From contig JALERM010000023.1 in the NCBI GenBank assembly GCA_022764165.1, positions 1-52,912 of the forward strand: a stretch of 52,912 bases of DNA, in the 5' to 3' direction. Shown one piece after another: positions 16,326 through 27,132 of the stretch (the stretch's first letter is position 1; every line of letters starts with the position of its first letter). The position numbers and the translations under genes were made by a program. Under the pieces are notes generated by a model, which saw only the letters and a program-made list of their open reading frames with translations, was not told the origin of the DNA and ran no database searches. The DNA comes from Eubacterium sp. Its GTDB lineage: Bacteria > Bacillota > Clostridia > Lachnospirales > Lachnospiraceae.

Positions 16326-19300
16326 TTAATTCATATTTTTCACTGCAGTCGACAGCATAAGTTTAATCCTGTTCAGCTGGTTAACCTCGGAAGCTCCCGG
16401 ATCGTAGTCGATAGCCACGATGTTTGCATCGGGATGGCTGCGGCGGATAGCCTTGATGACGCCTTTTCCTACGATATGGTTTGGCAGGCAGCCGAATGGC
16501 TGTGTGCATACAATATTTTTCGTTCCGCCATGGATCAGTTCCATCATTTCTCCAGTCAAAAACCATCCTTCACCGGTCTGATTGCCCATAGATACAATCG
16601 GTGAAGCCATACGTGCCAGGTCCTTGATGTCAGCAGATGGTTCAAAGTGGCGGCTCTTTTTGAATTCTTCGTTGGCTGCACTTCTCAGCCAGTTGATGGC
16701 GGCGATTCCGGCATTGGCGGTCAAAGCCGATTTCTTTTTGAATCCCAGCTTTTCATATTTGAAGTTCTGGTTGTAGAAGCAGTAACTCATAAAGTCAATC
16801 AGATCCGGAACGACAGCTTCAGCTCCTTCTTTTTCCAGAAGTTCAGCCAGATAGTTGTTGGCTGCCGGGAGGAATTTTACAAGAATTTCACCCACGATAC
16901 CGACTCTTGGCTTTTTCAGATCTTCATCAATGGGCAGATGGTCAAAATCACGAATCATGGTGCGGCAGATTTGTTTAAATCTGGTGTGGCTCAGGCGTTT
17001 CCCTGAAATAAAATCAATACAGATTTTTTCCCATTTTTTATGTAAGCGATTGGCAGTGCCTTTTTTCAATTCGTATGGCCTCATCCGGTATACGCATTTC
17101 ATCAGAATATCGCCGAAGATACAGCCATAAGCCAGCCGGATAGCCAGGTTTGGTGTAATCTTGAATCCGGGATTGCTTTCCAGACCACTCAGGTTCAGGG
17201 AAATTACCGGAATCTGTTCCATACCGGCTTTCTTCAATGCACGACGGATAAATCCGATATAGTTGGAAGCACGACAGCCGCCGCCGGTCTGAGACATAAT
17301 GATGGCAACTTTGTTCAGGTCGTATTTGCCTGACAGAAGAGCCTGCATGATTTGTCCTACCACCATCAGAGAAGGATAGCAGGCATCATTGTTGACATAT
17401 TTCAGACCTACATCGACCGCTTCTTTGTTATCGTTGGGCAGTACTTCCAGATTATAACCGCTGGCAATAAAGGCCGGCTGGAGAATCCGGAAATGAATCG
17501 GTGACATCTGTGGGCACAGGATTGTGTAATTCTTCCGCATGTCTTCGGTGAAAGAAACCTTATCAATGGATGACGGATGTATCTGGCGTTTTTTGTTCTG
17601 TTTTTCTCTGGTACGGATCGCTGCGATCAGCGAACGCACACGGATACGGGCAGCTCCCAGATTATTTACTTCATCAATTTTCAAACAGGTGTAAATCTTA
17701 CCGCTGTCAGCAAGAATTTCCTGTACCTGATCAGTAGTTACGGCGTCAAGTCCGCATCCGAAGGAATTCAGCTGAATCAGATCCAGATCATCTCGCTCTT
17801 TCACAAAGTTGGCTGCTGCATACAACCGGGTATGATACATCCACTGGTCATTGACCCGCAGCGGACGTTCCAGCGGTGCCAGGTGAGATACGGCATCCTC
17901 TGTCAGTACAGCAATTCCATAGGAATTAATCATTTCCGGAATGCCGTGATGAATTTCCGGATCGATGTGATAAGGACGTCCTGCAAGAACAATACCACGT
18001 TTTCCTGTCTTCTCCAGATACTCCAGAGTTTCTTCTCCTTTGCGGCGAATGTCATTTCTCATGTGTTCCAGTTCTTTCCATGCAGCATGGGCTGCAGCGG
18101 TAACCTCTGCTTTTGGAATATCTGCAAATTCTTCTACCAGACGTTCGGTAATAGTTGTCTCGTTGGTCAGAGCCAGGAAAGGATTTTTGAACACGATGGA
18201 TGGATCGTTGAGTTCGTCTACATTATTTTTAATATTCTCCGCATAAGAGGTAACAATCGGACAGTTGTAGTGGTTGACGGCATCCGCAAATTCATTCCTC
18301 TCGTAAGGAATACAGGGGTAGAAAATAAATTTCACACCCTGACGGATCAGCCAGGTCACATGCCCGTGTGCCAGTTTTGCCGGATAACATTCAGACTCGC
18401 TGGGAATGGATTCAATTCCCAGCTCGTAAATCTTCCGGTTGGAAGTGGGGGAGAGCACTACCTGATATTTCAGTTCTGTAAAGAAACGGAACCAGAACGG
18501 ATAGTTCTCAAACATATTCAGGACACGGGGGATACCTACCTTGCCGCGGACTGCCTGATCGGCTTCCAGCGGAGTGTAGCCGAAAATCTTTTTGTATTTG
18601 TAATCAAAAAGGTTCGGAATGTTTTCTTTATTTTTCTGTTTTCCGATACCACGTTCACAGCGGTTTCCACTGATGTACTGACGTCCGCCGGAAAAACGGT
18701 TGATGGTCAGTCGGCAGGCATTGGTACAGCCTTTGCAGTTTGCCATACTGGTTGTATACTTCAGAGCGTTGATTTTTTCAATCGGAAGCATGGAAGTTTC
18801 TTTTCCGTCTTCATAACGTTCTCTGGCAATCAAAGCGGCACCAAAAGCTCCCATGATACCGGCAATATCCGGACGGATCGCATGACAGTTGGCGATTTTC
18901 TCGAAAGCCCGAAGAACCGCATCATTATAGAAAGTACCACCCTGAACAACAATCTGTTTACCGAGCTCGGAAGCATCAGAAACCTTGATAACTTTATACA
19001 GGGCATTTTTGATGACGGAATAGGCAAGGCCGGCAGAAATGTCTGCTACAGAGGCGCCTTCCTTCTGTGCCTGTTTTACCTTGGAATTCATAAATACGGT
19101 ACATCTGGTTCCCAGATCGATGGGATTTTCTGCAAATAATGCAGCCTTTGCAAAATCCTGTACACTATAGTTCAAGGATTTGGCGAAGGTCTCGATAAAT
19201 GAACCGCATCCTGAAGAACAGGCTTCATTTAACTGAACACTGTCTACGGTGTGATCTTTGATTTTAATGCATTTCATATCCTGACCGCCGATGTCCAGAA

Positions 19301-20579
19301 TACAATCCACATCCGGATCAAAAAATGCAGCGGCATAATAGTGAGATACGGTTTCTACTTCCCCTTCATCCAGCAGAAGTGCAGCTTTAATCAGTGCTTC
19401 TCCATATCCGGTAGAGCAGGAATATGCAATTCTTGCAGTCTCAGGAAGCTGGCTGTAAATATCCTGAATAGCCCGGATGGTTGTAGCCAGCGGGCTGCCG
19501 TTATTATTACTGTAAAAAGAATACAAAAGAGAACCGTCTTCACCTACAAGTGCAGCTTTTGTTGTGGTGGATCCGGCATCGATACCGAGGAAGCAGTTGC
19601 CTTCATAGGTTTCCAGGTCTGCAGTGGCCACATTGTACTGGCTTTGCCTTTGATTGAAAGTATCATAATCTTCCTGGGAAGCAAACAGAGGTTCCATACG
19701 GGCTACTTCAAAGTCCAGCTTCACGGAGTCGGTCAGCCGATTTTTCATCTCTGTCATAGAAACGGACACATCTTCTTTTGCATTCAGTGCAGAACCGATA
19801 GCGGCAAAAAGATGAGAGTTTTCCGGTACAATGGTGTGCTCTTCGTCCAGTTTGAGTGTCCGGATAAATGCCTGTTTCAGCTCCGAAAGGAAATGGAGAG
19901 GACCTCCAAGAAAGGCAATATGTCCCCGGATCGGTTTTCCGCAGGCCAGACCGCTGATGGTCTGATTGACAACCGCCTGGAAAATGGAAGCAGAAAGATC
20001 TTCTTTTGTTGCTCCCTCGTTGATCAGGGGCTGGATATCTGATTTCGCAAAGACACCACAGCGGGCAGCTATGGGGTACAGCGCTTTATAGTTTTTTGCA
20101 TATTCATTCAGTCCGGATGCGTCTGTCTGGAGCAGAGAAGCCATCTGGTCAATGAAAGAGCCAGTACCTCCTGCACAGATACCATTCATACGCTGTTCAA
20201 TATTTCCGCCTTCAAAATAAATGATTTTTGCATCTTCCCCGCCCAGTTCGATGGCAACATCAGTCTTTGGAGCAAGAGCCTGAAGAGAAGAGGAAACGGC
20301 AATAACCTCCTGTACGAAAGGTACTTCCAGATGGTTGGCCAGGGCAAGCCCGCCGGAACCCGTAATCACCGGACGCACCGTAATTTCTCCAAGCTCCGCT
20401 TCGGCTTTGCCGAGAAGAGCAGCGAGAGTTTCCTGGATATTGGCATAGTGGCGTTCGTAGTCAGCAAAAAGAAGTTCCTGCTGATCGTTGAGCACAGCAA
20501 TTTTGACCGTGGTAGAACCAATATCAATACCTAATGAATAGTTACAGTTCGTTTGATTTGCAGCAGTAATAACTGCCAC
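16326..20579 (-). CDS. Giant acyl-CoA dehydratase activase-related protein (BadF/HgdC ATPase pair + DUF2229 + HgdB-like)
   Basis: A 1417-residue protein. Two ASKHA ATPase domains come first: [17 protein letters not shown] (about 14-30) and [16 protein letters not shown] (about 329-344), with [4Fe-4S]-type activase cysteines seen in [10 protein letters not shown] and [11 protein letters not shown] cysteine cluster CKGCTNAC...NRCERG follows near 620-650, then a DUF2229 region ([15 protein letters not shown]...[14 protein letters not shown]) and a C-terminal part resembling 2-hydroxyacyl-CoA dehydratase subunits. Such proteins are widespread in Clostridia and presumed to do ATP-driven low-potential electron transfer; substrate unknown. 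The start is unusual: the GTG at 20577-20579 overlaps the GGAGG site, while an ATT 8 bases after it (20568-20570) is better spaced. No dehydratase genes are adjacent. Confidence 0.88.
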   Translation of the reverse strand: MAVITAANQTNCNYSLGIDIGSTTVKIAVLNDQQELLFADYERHYANIQETLAALLGKAEAELGEITVRPVITGSGGLALANHLEVPFVQEVIAVSSSLQALAPKTDVAIELGGEDAKIIYFEGGNIEQRMNGICAGGTGSFIDQMASLLQTDASGLNEYAKNYKALYPIAARCGVFAKSDIQPLINEGATKEDLSASIFQAVVNQTISGLACGKPIRGHIAFLGGPLHFLSELKQAFIRTLKLDEEHTIVPENSHLFAAIGSALNAKEDVSVSMTEMKNRLTDSVKLDFEVARMEPLFASQEDYDTFNQRQSQYNVATADLETYEGNCFLGIDAGSTTTKAALVGEDGSLLYSFYSNNNGSPLATTIRAIQDIYSQLPETARIAYSCSTGYGEALIKAALLLDEGEVETVSHYYAAAFFDPDVDCILDIGGQDMKCIKIKDHTVDSVQLNEACSSGCGSFIETFAKSLNYSVQDFAKAALFAENPIDLGTRCTVFMNSKVKQAQKEGASVADISAGLAYSVIKNALYKVIKVSDASELGKQIVVQGGTFYNDAVLRAFEKIANCHAIRPDIAGIMGAFGAALIARERYEDGKETSMLPIEKINALKYTTSMANCKGCTNACRLTINRFSGGRQYISGNRCERGIGKQKNKENIPNLFDYKYKKIFGYTPLEADQAVRGKVGIPRVLNMFENYPFWFRFFTELKYQVVLSPTSNRKIYELGIESIPSESECYPAKLAHGHVTWLIRQGVKFIFYPCIPYERNEFADAVNHYNCPIVTSYAENIKNNVDELNDPSIVFKNPFLALTNETTITERLVEEFADIPKAEVTAAAHAAWKELEHMRNDIRRKGEETLEYLEKTGKRGIVLAGRPYHIDPEIHHGIPEMINSYGIAVLTEDAVSHLAPLERPLRVNDQWMYHTRLYAAANFVKERDDLDLIQLNSFGCGLDAVTTDQVQEILADSGKIYTCLKIDEVNNLGAARIRVRSLIAAIRTREKQNKKRQIHPSSIDKVSFTEDMRKNYTILCPQMSPIHFRILQPAFIASGYNLEVLPNDNKEAVDVGLKYVNNDACYPSLMVVGQIMQALLSGKYDLNKVAIIMSQTGGGCRASNYIGFIRRALKKAGMEQIPVISLNLSGLESNPGFKITPNLAIRLAYGCIFGDILMKCVYRMRPYELKKGTANRLHKKWEKICIDFISGKRLSHTRFKQICRTMIRDFDHLPIDEDLKKPRVGIVGEILVKFLPAANNYLAELLEKEGAEAVVPDLIDFMSYCFYNQNFKYEKLGFKKKSALTANAGIAAINWLRSAANEEFKKSRHFEPSADIKDLARMASPIVSMGNQTGEGWFLTGEMMELIHGGTKNIVCTQPFGCLPNHIVGKGVIKAIRRSHPDANIVAIDYDPGASEVNQLNRIKLMLSTAVKNMN

Positions 20580-20662
20580 CTCCTTTTCTTTATATCACGG
20601 CAATAAATCTGCCGGAAACTACATTTAATAAGTAGATATGAGTGAAAACCCAATTCAGAACG

Positions 20663-20691
20663 ATTATACGACAAATAGTGACAGATGGCAA
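20663..20691 (-). promoter_or_regulatory. Promoter of the activase gene
   Basis: Read on the minus strand: TTGCCA (20686-20691), 17 bases, TATAAT (20663-20668). It is divergent to the tgt promoter and gives a leader of about 75 bases before the GGAGG site. Confidence 0.75.
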
Positions 20692-20744
20692 TGATGAAAA
20701 AATAGATTATTTTGAAAAAAGAATAAAAATAATTATGAATTTTA

Positions 20745-20773
20745 TTGAAAAAGGAGGGAGAAGACGATATACT
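20745..20773 (+). promoter_or_regulatory. Promoter of tgt
   Basis: TTGAAA (20745-20750), 17 bases, TATACT (20768-20773). A weaker alternative is TTGAAA (20712-20717) with TATGAA (20734-20739). Both lie in the divergent gap with the activase gene. Confidence 0.6.
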
Positions 20774-20843
20774 TATGCATACGCTTTGCCATGAATGGAT
20801 AGATTTACGGGAAAGCTGAATTTTGAAAAGGACAGGTGTTTTT

Positions 20844-21983
20844 ATGTATAGAATAATTGCCAGAGACGGTAATGCAAAGAGGGCAGAACTGCAGACTGTC
20901 CATGGAACTATTCAGACGCCGGTGTTTATGAACGTGGGGACAGCTGCGGCGATTAAGGGAGCAGTGGCAACGACAGATTTGTATGAGATCGGTACTCAGG
21001 TAGAGCTGTCTAATACCTATCATCTTCATGTTCGTCCGGGCGATAAACTGATTAAAGAGCTTGGTGGACTTCATAAGTTTATGAACTGGGACAGACCGAT
21101 TCTGACCGATTCCGGCGGTTTTCAGGTGTTTTCCCTGGCAGGTCTGAGGAAAATCAAGGAAGAGGGAGTGTATTTCAATTCTCATATTGATGGCAGAAAA
21201 ATCTTTATGGGACCGGAAGAAAGTATGCAGATTCAGTCAAATCTTGCGTCTACGATAGCCATGGCTTTCGATGAATGTCCCTCCAGTGTGGCGGAGAGAA
21301 GTTATGTGCAGCAGTCGGTAGAGAGAACCACCCGGTGGCTGGCCAGATGTAAGACTGAGATGGCAAGGCTGAACAGTCTGGAAGATACAATCAATAAAAA
21401 TCAGCTGCTTTTTGGTATCAATCAGGGTGCGATTTTTGATGATATCCGCATTGACCATGCGAAAGCTATCAGTGAAATGGATTTGGACGGTTACGCAGTG
21501 GGCGGCCTGGCAGTGGGTGAGACCCATGAGGAAATGTATCATATTCTGGATGCCGTGGTTCCTTATCTGCCGCTGGAAAAACCCACGTATCTGATGGGAG
21601 TGGGTACACCGGCCAATATTCTGGAGGCTGTAGACCGGGGAATTGATTTCTTTGACTGCGTTTATCCCAGTCGAAATGGTCGTCACGGTCACGTGTACAC
21701 CAATCAGGGAAAGCTGAATCTGTTTAATGCCAAATACGAAAAAGACCAGCGCCCCATTGAAGAAGGCTGTCAGTGCCCTGCCTGCCGCCATTACAGCAGA
21801 GCTTATATCCGCCATCTGTTGAAAGCAAAAGAAATGCTGGGCATGCGGCTTTGTGTACTTCATAACCTTTATTTCTACAACACGATGATGACAGAGATTC
21901 GTGAAGCAATCGAGCAGGGCCGGTATCAGGAGTACAAACGGAAAAAACTGGATGGATTCCTGGAGAATGATAAAAAAATATAA
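20844..21983 (+). CDS. tgt: Queuine tRNA-ribosyltransferase
   Basis: A 379-residue TIM-barrel enzyme that replaces guanine 34 with the queuosine precursor in tRNAs for Asn, Asp, His and Tyr. The base-recognition Asp89 lies in TDSGGFQVFSL, GGLAVGE is the substrate loop, the nucleophile Asp271 lies in FFDCVYPSRNGRHG, and the zinc site is CQCPACRHYSRAYIRH...H. A TTG at 20823 would extend the protein, but ATG 20844 gives the canonical MYRIIARDGNAKRAEL start. yajC follows as it does in many bacteria (queA-tgt-yajC), here with its own promoter. Confidence 0.97.
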   Translation: MYRIIARDGNAKRAELQTVHGTIQTPVFMNVGTAAAIKGAVATTDLYEIGTQVELSNTYHLHVRPGDKLIKELGGLHKFMNWDRPILTDSGGFQVFSLAGLRKIKEEGVYFNSHIDGRKIFMGPEESMQIQSNLASTIAMAFDECPSSVAERSYVQQSVERTTRWLARCKTEMARLNSLEDTINKNQLLFGINQGAIFDDIRIDHAKAISEMDLDGYAVGGLAVGETHEEMYHILDAVVPYLPLEKPTYLMGVGTPANILEAVDRGIDFFDCVYPSRNGRHGHVYTNQGKLNLFNAKYEKDQRPIEEGCQCPACRHYSRAYIRHLLKAKEMLGMRLCVLHNLYFYNTMMTEIREAIEQGRYQEYKRKKLDGFLENDKKI

Positions 21984-22011
21984 AAAGAACTTGCAGTAGG
22001 CATGTTTTTTG

Positions 22012-22022
22012 TATATTATAAT
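22012..22022 (+). promoter_or_regulatory. Possible promoter of yajC
   Basis: TATATTATAAT (22012-22022) provides a good -10 region; the best -35 is TTGCAG at 21991, at a spacing of 15 or 20 bases depending on the -10 chosen, so the match is imperfect. Confidence 0.4.
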
Positions 22023-22068
22023 ACTAGTGCCCTGAACAGGGGAAATAGAATTGCAGGAGGATGAAAGA

Positions 22069-22389
22069 ATGTCAGTAGTAATGACAGCAGCAGAGGGTGC
22101 AGGTGCAGCAGGAATGCTCAGCATGATTGTCTGGATGGTTCTGCTGTTTGGTTTAATGTATTTCCTGATGATCCGTCCGCAGAAGAAAGAGCAGAAGAGA
22201 GTGGCTGCTATGCTTGCGGATATGGAAGTGGGAGATGCTGTAGTGACCACAGGTGGATTTTATGGAGTTATCATTGATATTACCGATGATGATGTTATTG
22301 TAGAATTTGGTAATAACAAAAACTGTAGAATTCCTATGAGAAAAGCAGCAATTGCTGAAGTGGAAAAAGCAGCGGATGGTAATGCTTAA
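22069..22389 (+). CDS. yajC: Preprotein translocase subunit YajC
   Basis: A 106-residue inner-membrane protein that associates with the SecDF complex. One membrane span (about 16-33, MLSMIVWMVLLFGLMYFLMI) is followed by the hallmark RPQKKEQKR and by VGDAVVTTGGFYGVIIDITDDDVIVEF, the conserved cytoplasmic beta domain. ATG 22069 is 8 bases from AGGAGG. It follows tgt; secD/secF are not in this window. A strong terminator follows. Confidence 0.95.
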   Translation: MSVVMTAAEGAGAAGMLSMIVWMVLLFGLMYFLMIRPQKKEQKRVAAMLADMEVGDAVVTTGGFYGVIIDITDDDVIVEFGNNKNCRIPMRKAAIAEVEKAADGNA

Positions 22390-22398
22390 AATGAAAAG

Positions 22399-22428
22399 AG
22401 CTGTCGCATGAACATGCGGCAGCTTTTG
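22399..22428 (+). terminator. Terminator after yajC
   Basis: AGCTGTCGCATG (22399-22410) and CATGCGGCAGCT (22413-22424) with a two-base loop, followed by TTTTG. Confidence 0.8.
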
Positions 22429-22433
22429 TCGTT

Positions 22434-22467
22434 CTTTTGGAAGAGGACGGAAACTTCCAAAAGATAA
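22434..22467. repeat. GGACGGAAACTTCC palindrome fragment
   Basis: CTTTTGGAAG and CTTCCAAAAG enclose AGGACGGAAA, immediately after the yajC terminator. The GGACGGAAACTT word is shared with the elements at 15711 and 29477. The element looks like a further degenerate or rearranged copy. Confidence 0.5.
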
Positions 22468-22510
22468 CATCAATATGCTAAAGTAACAGAGCATTTTAGT
22501 AATTATTTCC

Positions 22511-22539
22511 TTGAAAAAGTGCGAGAAATAGATTATTAT
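22511..22539 (+). promoter_or_regulatory. Promoter of leuB-ilvD-ilvB
   Basis: TTGAAA (22511-22516), 17 bases, TATTAT (22534-22539). The leader is only about 25 bases, too short for a T-box or peptide attenuator, so regulation would have to act at the promoter. Confidence 0.65.
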
Positions 22540-22574
22540 ATTGTTTAAACACGTTATGAGAGAGGATGAGAAGT

Positions 22575-23660
22575 ATGAATTACAATATTGCTTTGATTCA
22601 TGGGGACGGTATCGGTCCTGAGATTGTGACAGAAGCAAAGAAAGTTCTTGATAAAGTATGTGATGTCTACGGACATAGTTTTACTTATAAAAATGTGCTG
22701 CTTGGCGGTGCTTCTATTGATGTACATGGTATTCCGCTGACACAGGAAGCTGTCGATACGGCAAAATCATGTGATGCCGTTCTGATGGGTTCTATAGGGG
22801 GAGATGCAAAGACTTCACCCTGGTACAAGCTGGAGCCTTCTAAGAGACCGGAAGCCGGACTTCTGGCGATCCGCAAAGCACTGAATCTGTTTGCCAACCT
22901 GCGTCCGGCCTATCTGTATGATGAACTGAAAGAGGCCTGCCCTCTGAAAGAAGACAGGATCGGGGACGGTTTTGATATGATCATTGTCCGCGAGCTGACC
23001 GGCGGTCTGTATTTTGGAGAGAGAAAGACAGAAGAAGTGGATGGCGTGATGACTGCGGTGGATACTCTTTCCTATAATGAAAATGAGATCCGCAGAATCG
23101 CAGTGAAAGCATTTGAAATAGCAGGGAAAAGGAAAAAGAAAGTAACAAGTGTTGACAAGGCCAATGTGCTGGATTCTTCCCGCCTCTGGAGAAAAGTGGT
23201 AGAAGAGGTGGCAAAGGACTATCCGGATATTACACTGGAACATATGCTGGTAGATAACTGTGCGATGCAGCTGGTTCACAACCCGGGTCAGTTTGATGTG
23301 ATTCTGACTGAAAATATGTTTGGCGATATTCTTTCTGATGAAGCAAGTATGGTAACCGGTTCCATCGGTATGCTGTCTTCTGCCAGTCTGAATGAGACCA
23401 GTTTTGGTCTATATGAACCAAGTCATGGTTCCGCTCCGGACATTGCAGGAAAAGGAATTGCCAACCCGATCGCAACGATTCTCTCGGCAGCTATGATGCT
23501 GAGATTTTCTCTGAACCTGGATAAAGAGGCTGATGCTGTGGAAGCAGCTGTTCAGGAAGTACTGAAAGAAGGTTACCGCACCGGTGATATTATGTCTGAG
23601 GGATGTAAGAAAGTCGGAACTGTTGAGATGGGTGATCTGATCGCAGATAAGATAAAGTAA
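22575..23660 (+). CDS. leuB: 3-Isopropylmalate dehydrogenase
   Basis: A 361-residue NAD-dependent decarboxylating dehydrogenase of leucine synthesis. Clear marks are [19 protein letters not shown] at the N-terminus, the substrate arginines around [14 protein letters not shown], the Lys-Tyr region [13 protein letters not shown], and the cofactor/metal part [24 protein letters not shown]...[18 protein letters not shown]. The start at 22575 is 9 bases after AGAGG; an ATG three codons earlier would abut it. ilvD and ilvB follow, so the operon covers steps of valine, isoleucine and leucine synthesis. leuA, leuC and leuD are elsewhere. Confidence 0.97.
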   Translation: MNYNIALIHGDGIGPEIVTEAKKVLDKVCDVYGHSFTYKNVLLGGASIDVHGIPLTQEAVDTAKSCDAVLMGSIGGDAKTSPWYKLEPSKRPEAGLLAIRKALNLFANLRPAYLYDELKEACPLKEDRIGDGFDMIIVRELTGGLYFGERKTEEVDGVMTAVDTLSYNENEIRRIAVKAFEIAGKRKKKVTSVDKANVLDSSRLWRKVVEEVAKDYPDITLEHMLVDNCAMQLVHNPGQFDVILTENMFGDILSDEASMVTGSIGMLSSASLNETSFGLYEPSHGSAPDIAGKGIANPIATILSAAMMLRFSLNLDKEADAVEAAVQEVLKEGYRTGDIMSEGCKKVGTVEMGDLIADKIK

Positions 23661-23684
23661 CATTTATGAAAGGATGAAATTATT

Positions 23685-25355
23685 ATGAAAAGTGACGCAG
23701 TAAAAACAGGTATGCAGCAGGCGCCTCATCGTTCCCTGTTCAATGCACTGGGCATGACAAAGGAAGAACTGGAACGTCCGCTGGTAGGTATTGTCAGTTC
23801 CTACAATGAAATCGTACCGGGTCATATGAATCTGGATAAAATTGTAAATGCAGTAAAACAGGGTGTTGCCATGGCTGGCGGTACGCCGGTAGTATTTCCT
23901 GCAATTGCCGTATGTGATGGAATTGCCATGGGTCATATCGGTATGAAGTACTCTCTGGTAACCCGTGACCTGATTGCTGACTCTACAGAGGCGATGGCGA
24001 TCGCTCATCAGTTTGATGCTCTGGTTATGGTGCCGAACTGTGATAAAAATGTTCCTGGACTTCTGATGGCAGCAGCCAGACTGAACGTTCCTACCGTATT
24101 TGTCAGCGGCGGTCCTATGCTGGCAGGTCATGTACGCGGACAGAAGAGAAGTCTTTCCAGTATGTTCGAGGCAGTAGGCTCTTATGCTGCAGGTACCATG
24201 ACAGAAAATGATGTAGAAGAATTTGAAAATAAAGTATGCCCCACTTGTGGTTCTTGTTCCGGTATGTATACCGCCAACAGTATGAACTGTCTGACTGAGG
24301 TTCTCGGTATGGGTCTTGGCGGCAACGGAACGATTCCGGCAGTATATTCCGAACGTATCAAACTGGCAAAACATGCCGGTATGCAGGTTATGGAAATGTA
24401 CAGAAGAAATATCCGTCCGCTGGATATTATGACAAAAGATGCGATTTTGAATGCGCTGACAGTAGATATGGCACTGGGATGTTCTACCAACAGTATGCTT
24501 CATCTGCCGGCAATCGCACATGAGATCGGATTTGATTTTGATATTACCTTTGCTAATGAAATCAGCGAAAAGACACCGAACCTGTGTCATCTGGCACCTG
24601 CAGGTCCTACTTACATGGAAGACTTGAATGAAGCAGGCGGTGTTTACGCTGTTATGAATGAACTGTCCAAAAAGAATCTGCTGAATCTGGACTGCATGAC
24701 AGTAACAGGAAAAACAGTAGGAGAAAATATTGCAAATTGTGTTAACCGGAACCCGGAAGTTATCCGTCCGATTGACAATCCATACAGCCAGACCGGCGGT
24801 CTTGCGGTTCTTACCGGCAACCTTGCTCCGGATGGAAGTGTTGTAAAACGAAGTGCTGTTGTTCCGGAAATGATGGTTCACGAAGGTCCTGCCCGTGTAT
24901 TTGAATGTGAAGAAGATGCCATTGCAGCCATCAAAGGCGGTAAAATTGTTGCCGGTGATGTGGTTGTGATCCGTTATGAAGGACCGAAAGGTGGCCCGGG
25001 TATGCGTGAGATGCTGAATCCTACTTCTGCAATTGCAGGAATGGGTCTTGGTTCCTCTGTTGCCCTGATCACAGACGGACGTTTCTCCGGTGCATCCAGA
25101 GGAGCTTCCATCGGCCATGTATCTCCGGAAGCAGCGGTGGGCGGCCCGATTGCTCTGGTAGAAGAGGGAGATATGATTCGGATCAATATTCCGGAGACAA
25201 AACTGGAACTTCTGGTATCAGATGAAGTTCTGGCTGAGAGAAAATCAAACTGGAAACCGCGTCAGCCGAAAGTTACAACAGGATATCTTGCCCGTTATGC
25301 ATCCATGGTTACCAGTGGAAATCGCGGTGCAATTCTTGAAATACCAAAGAACTAA
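23685..25355 (+). CDS. ilvD: Dihydroxy-acid dehydratase
   Basis: A 556-residue iron-sulfur dehydratase that forms the 2-oxo acids of valine and isoleucine synthesis. Cluster-associated cysteines are seen in [10 protein letters not shown] (Cys77), [10 protein letters not shown] (Cys119) and [17 protein letters not shown] (185-201). C-terminal parts [18 protein letters not shown] and [24 protein letters not shown] are intact. The gene lies 24 bases after leuB and 16 bases before ilvB, consistent with one transcript. Confidence 0.97.
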   Translation: MKSDAVKTGMQQAPHRSLFNALGMTKEELERPLVGIVSSYNEIVPGHMNLDKIVNAVKQGVAMAGGTPVVFPAIAVCDGIAMGHIGMKYSLVTRDLIADSTEAMAIAHQFDALVMVPNCDKNVPGLLMAAARLNVPTVFVSGGPMLAGHVRGQKRSLSSMFEAVGSYAAGTMTENDVEEFENKVCPTCGSCSGMYTANSMNCLTEVLGMGLGGNGTIPAVYSERIKLAKHAGMQVMEMYRRNIRPLDIMTKDAILNALTVDMALGCSTNSMLHLPAIAHEIGFDFDITFANEISEKTPNLCHLAPAGPTYMEDLNEAGGVYAVMNELSKKNLLNLDCMTVTGKTVGENIANCVNRNPEVIRPIDNPYSQTGGLAVLTGNLAPDGSVVKRSAVVPEMMVHEGPARVFECEEDAIAAIKGGKIVAGDVVVIRYEGPKGGPGMREMLNPTSAIAGMGLGSSVALITDGRFSGASRGASIGHVSPEAAVGGPIALVEEGDMIRINIPETKLELLVSDEVLAERKSNWKPRQPKVTTGYLARYASMVTSGNRGAILEIPKN

Positions 25356-25371
25356 TGAGGAGGAAAATGTG

Positions 25372-27054
25372 ATGCAATTAACAGGTGCAGAGATTGTAAT
25401 TGAATGCCTGAAAGAACAGGGCGTAGATACTGTATTTGGATACCCGGGAGGAACTATTCTGAATATTTATGATGAATTATATAAACACAGTGATGAGATT
25501 CATCATGTTCTTACATCCCATGAGCAGGGTGCATCCCATGCGGCAGACGGGTATGCCCGTGCAACCGGAAAAGTAGGCGTATGTCTGGCAACTTCCGGTC
25601 CCGGAGCGACCAATCTTGTTACCGGTATCGCCACCGCATACATGGATTCCATTCCAGTGGTAGCGATCACAGCAAACGTAGGAACCAGCCTTCTGGGAAA
25701 GGACAGTTTTCAGGAGATCGATATTGCAGGTGTTGTAATGCCGATTACCAAACACAGCATGATTGTAAAAGATGTGACAAAGCTGGCAGATACGATCCGC
25801 CGTGCATTTACGATTGCCAGATCCGGAAGACCGGGACCGGTTCTGGTGGATATTACCAAAGACGTGACAGCACTGAAAACAGAATATACGTATAAAGAGC
25901 CGGATGAAGTACTGCCATATATTTCTGAAATGAGAGATTGCGATCTGGAGCAGGCCGTACAGCTGATTAATGAGGCATCAAAACCATTTATCTTCGTAGG
26001 CGGCGGAGCAGTTATTTCCGGAGCACATGAAGAACTGACAAAATTTGCCCATACAATCAATGCACCGGTTACGGATACTCTGATGGGAAAAGGTGCATTT
26101 TCCGGAGAAGATGAACTCTACACCGGTATGCTGGGTATGCATGGAACCAAAACTTCCAATCTGGGTGTGACCAAATGTGACCTTCTGATTACTGTTGGAG
26201 CAAGATTTTCTGACCGTGTAACCGGCAATGCATCCAAATTTGCAAAGAATGCAAAAATCATCCAGATTGACGTGGATGCTGCAGAAATCAACAAGAATGT
26301 ACGGGTAGACTGCAGTATTATTGGTGATGTAAAAGAAGTATTAACAGAACTGAATAAAATGATTCATCCGAAGAATCATGATGCATGGGTTGCAGAAATC
26401 GAAGAGATGAAAGAAAAATATCCGCTCCGTTATAATCCGGACGGACTGACCGGCCCTTACGTTATTGAGGAACTGTATCGTGTGACAAAGGGTGATGCCA
26501 TCGTTGTTACTGATGTAGGACAGCATCAGATGTGGGCAGCACAGTACTATAAATTTAAGAATCCGCGTACATTGCTTACATCAGGCGGACTTGGAACCAT
26601 GGGATACGGCCTTGGTGCCGCAATCGGCGCCAAAATGGGACGCCCGGAAAAAATCGTAGTCAATGTAGCCGGCGACGGATGTTTCCGTATGAACATGAAC
26701 GAAGTGGCTACAGCTGCGAGAAATAATCTCCCGTTGATCGAGATTGTCATTAACAATCATGTACTGGGTATGGTGCGCCAGTGGCAGACACTGTTCTATG
26801 GCCATCGTTATTCCAACACCATGCTGGAAGATAAGGTTGACTTTGTCAAATTTGCTGAGTCCATGGGAGCTGTGGGCATCCGTGTCACAAAGAAAGAGGA
26901 AGTAGGTCCGGCTATCGAAAAAGCGATTGCCCTGAATACCACAGTTGTCATTGACTGCCAGATTGACTGCGATGATAAAGTATTCCCGATGGTACCGGCT
27001 GGTGCTCCGATCGCAGATGTATTCGATGAAGACGACCTGAAGAAGAAAAAATGA
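25372..27054 (+). CDS. ilvB: Acetolactate synthase, catalytic (large) subunit
   Basis: A 560-residue ThDP-dependent enzyme that condenses pyruvate with pyruvate or 2-oxobutyrate. Catalytic Glu51 lies in SHEQGASHAADGYARATG, the FAD-binding middle domain includes GKGAFSGEDEL and GARFSDRVTGNASKFA, and the ThDP motif is GDGCFRMNMNEVATAARNNLP. The frame is open into ilvD, but ATG 25372 with GAGGAGGAAAA upstream gives the canonical MQLTGAEIVIECLKEQG. The regulatory subunit gene ilvN is not next to it, which is common but worth noting. Confidence 0.96.
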   Translation: MQLTGAEIVIECLKEQGVDTVFGYPGGTILNIYDELYKHSDEIHHVLTSHEQGASHAADGYARATGKVGVCLATSGPGATNLVTGIATAYMDSIPVVAITANVGTSLLGKDSFQEIDIAGVVMPITKHSMIVKDVTKLADTIRRAFTIARSGRPGPVLVDITKDVTALKTEYTYKEPDEVLPYISEMRDCDLEQAVQLINEASKPFIFVGGGAVISGAHEELTKFAHTINAPVTDTLMGKGAFSGEDELYTGMLGMHGTKTSNLGVTKCDLLITVGARFSDRVTGNASKFAKNAKIIQIDVDAAEINKNVRVDCSIIGDVKEVLTELNKMIHPKNHDAWVAEIEEMKEKYPLRYNPDGLTGPYVIEELYRVTKGDAIVVTDVGQHQMWAAQYYKFKNPRTLLTSGGLGTMGYGLGAAIGAKMGRPEKIVVNVAGDGCFRMNMNEVATAARNNLPLIEIVINNHVLGMVRQWQTLFYGHRYSNTMLEDKVDFVKFAESMGAVGIRVTKKEEVGPAIEKAIALNTTVVIDCQIDCDDKVFPMVPAGAPIADVFDEDDLKKKK

Positions 27055-27056
27055 TA

Positions 27057-27085
27057 TTGACAAAAATTTATCACAAGTGTATAGT
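27057..27085 (+). promoter_or_regulatory. Promoter of serC-serA
   Basis: Consensus TTGACA (27057-27062), 17 bases, TATAGT (27080-27085). Two direct repeats, GTAAGCGTTA and GTAAAGCGTTA, follow about two helical turns apart within 27084-27115 and surround TTATACTATTATAGTAA, an almost palindromic stretch; these could be an operator. Confidence 0.75.
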
Positions 27086-27132
27086 AAGCGTTATACTATT
27101 ATAGTAAAGCGTTAGAGTGATAGTAAGTGAGT

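Noticed and set aside
16326-20579. Long open frames on the + strand opposite the activase gene, one of 520 codons
   Set aside because: They are antisense to a protein with clear conserved domains, have no ribosome sites and translate to cysteine- and phenylalanine-rich low-information sequence.
22440-22575. T-box or leucine attenuator before leuB
   Set aside because: The promoter at 22511-22539 leaves a leader of only about 25 bases; no T-box core (AGGGTGG-like) or Leu-codon run is present.
23664-25118. A 484-codon minus-strand frame opposite ilvD
   Set aside because: It is a shadow of the highly biased ilvD codons; its translation is compositionally odd and it lacks a ribosome site.
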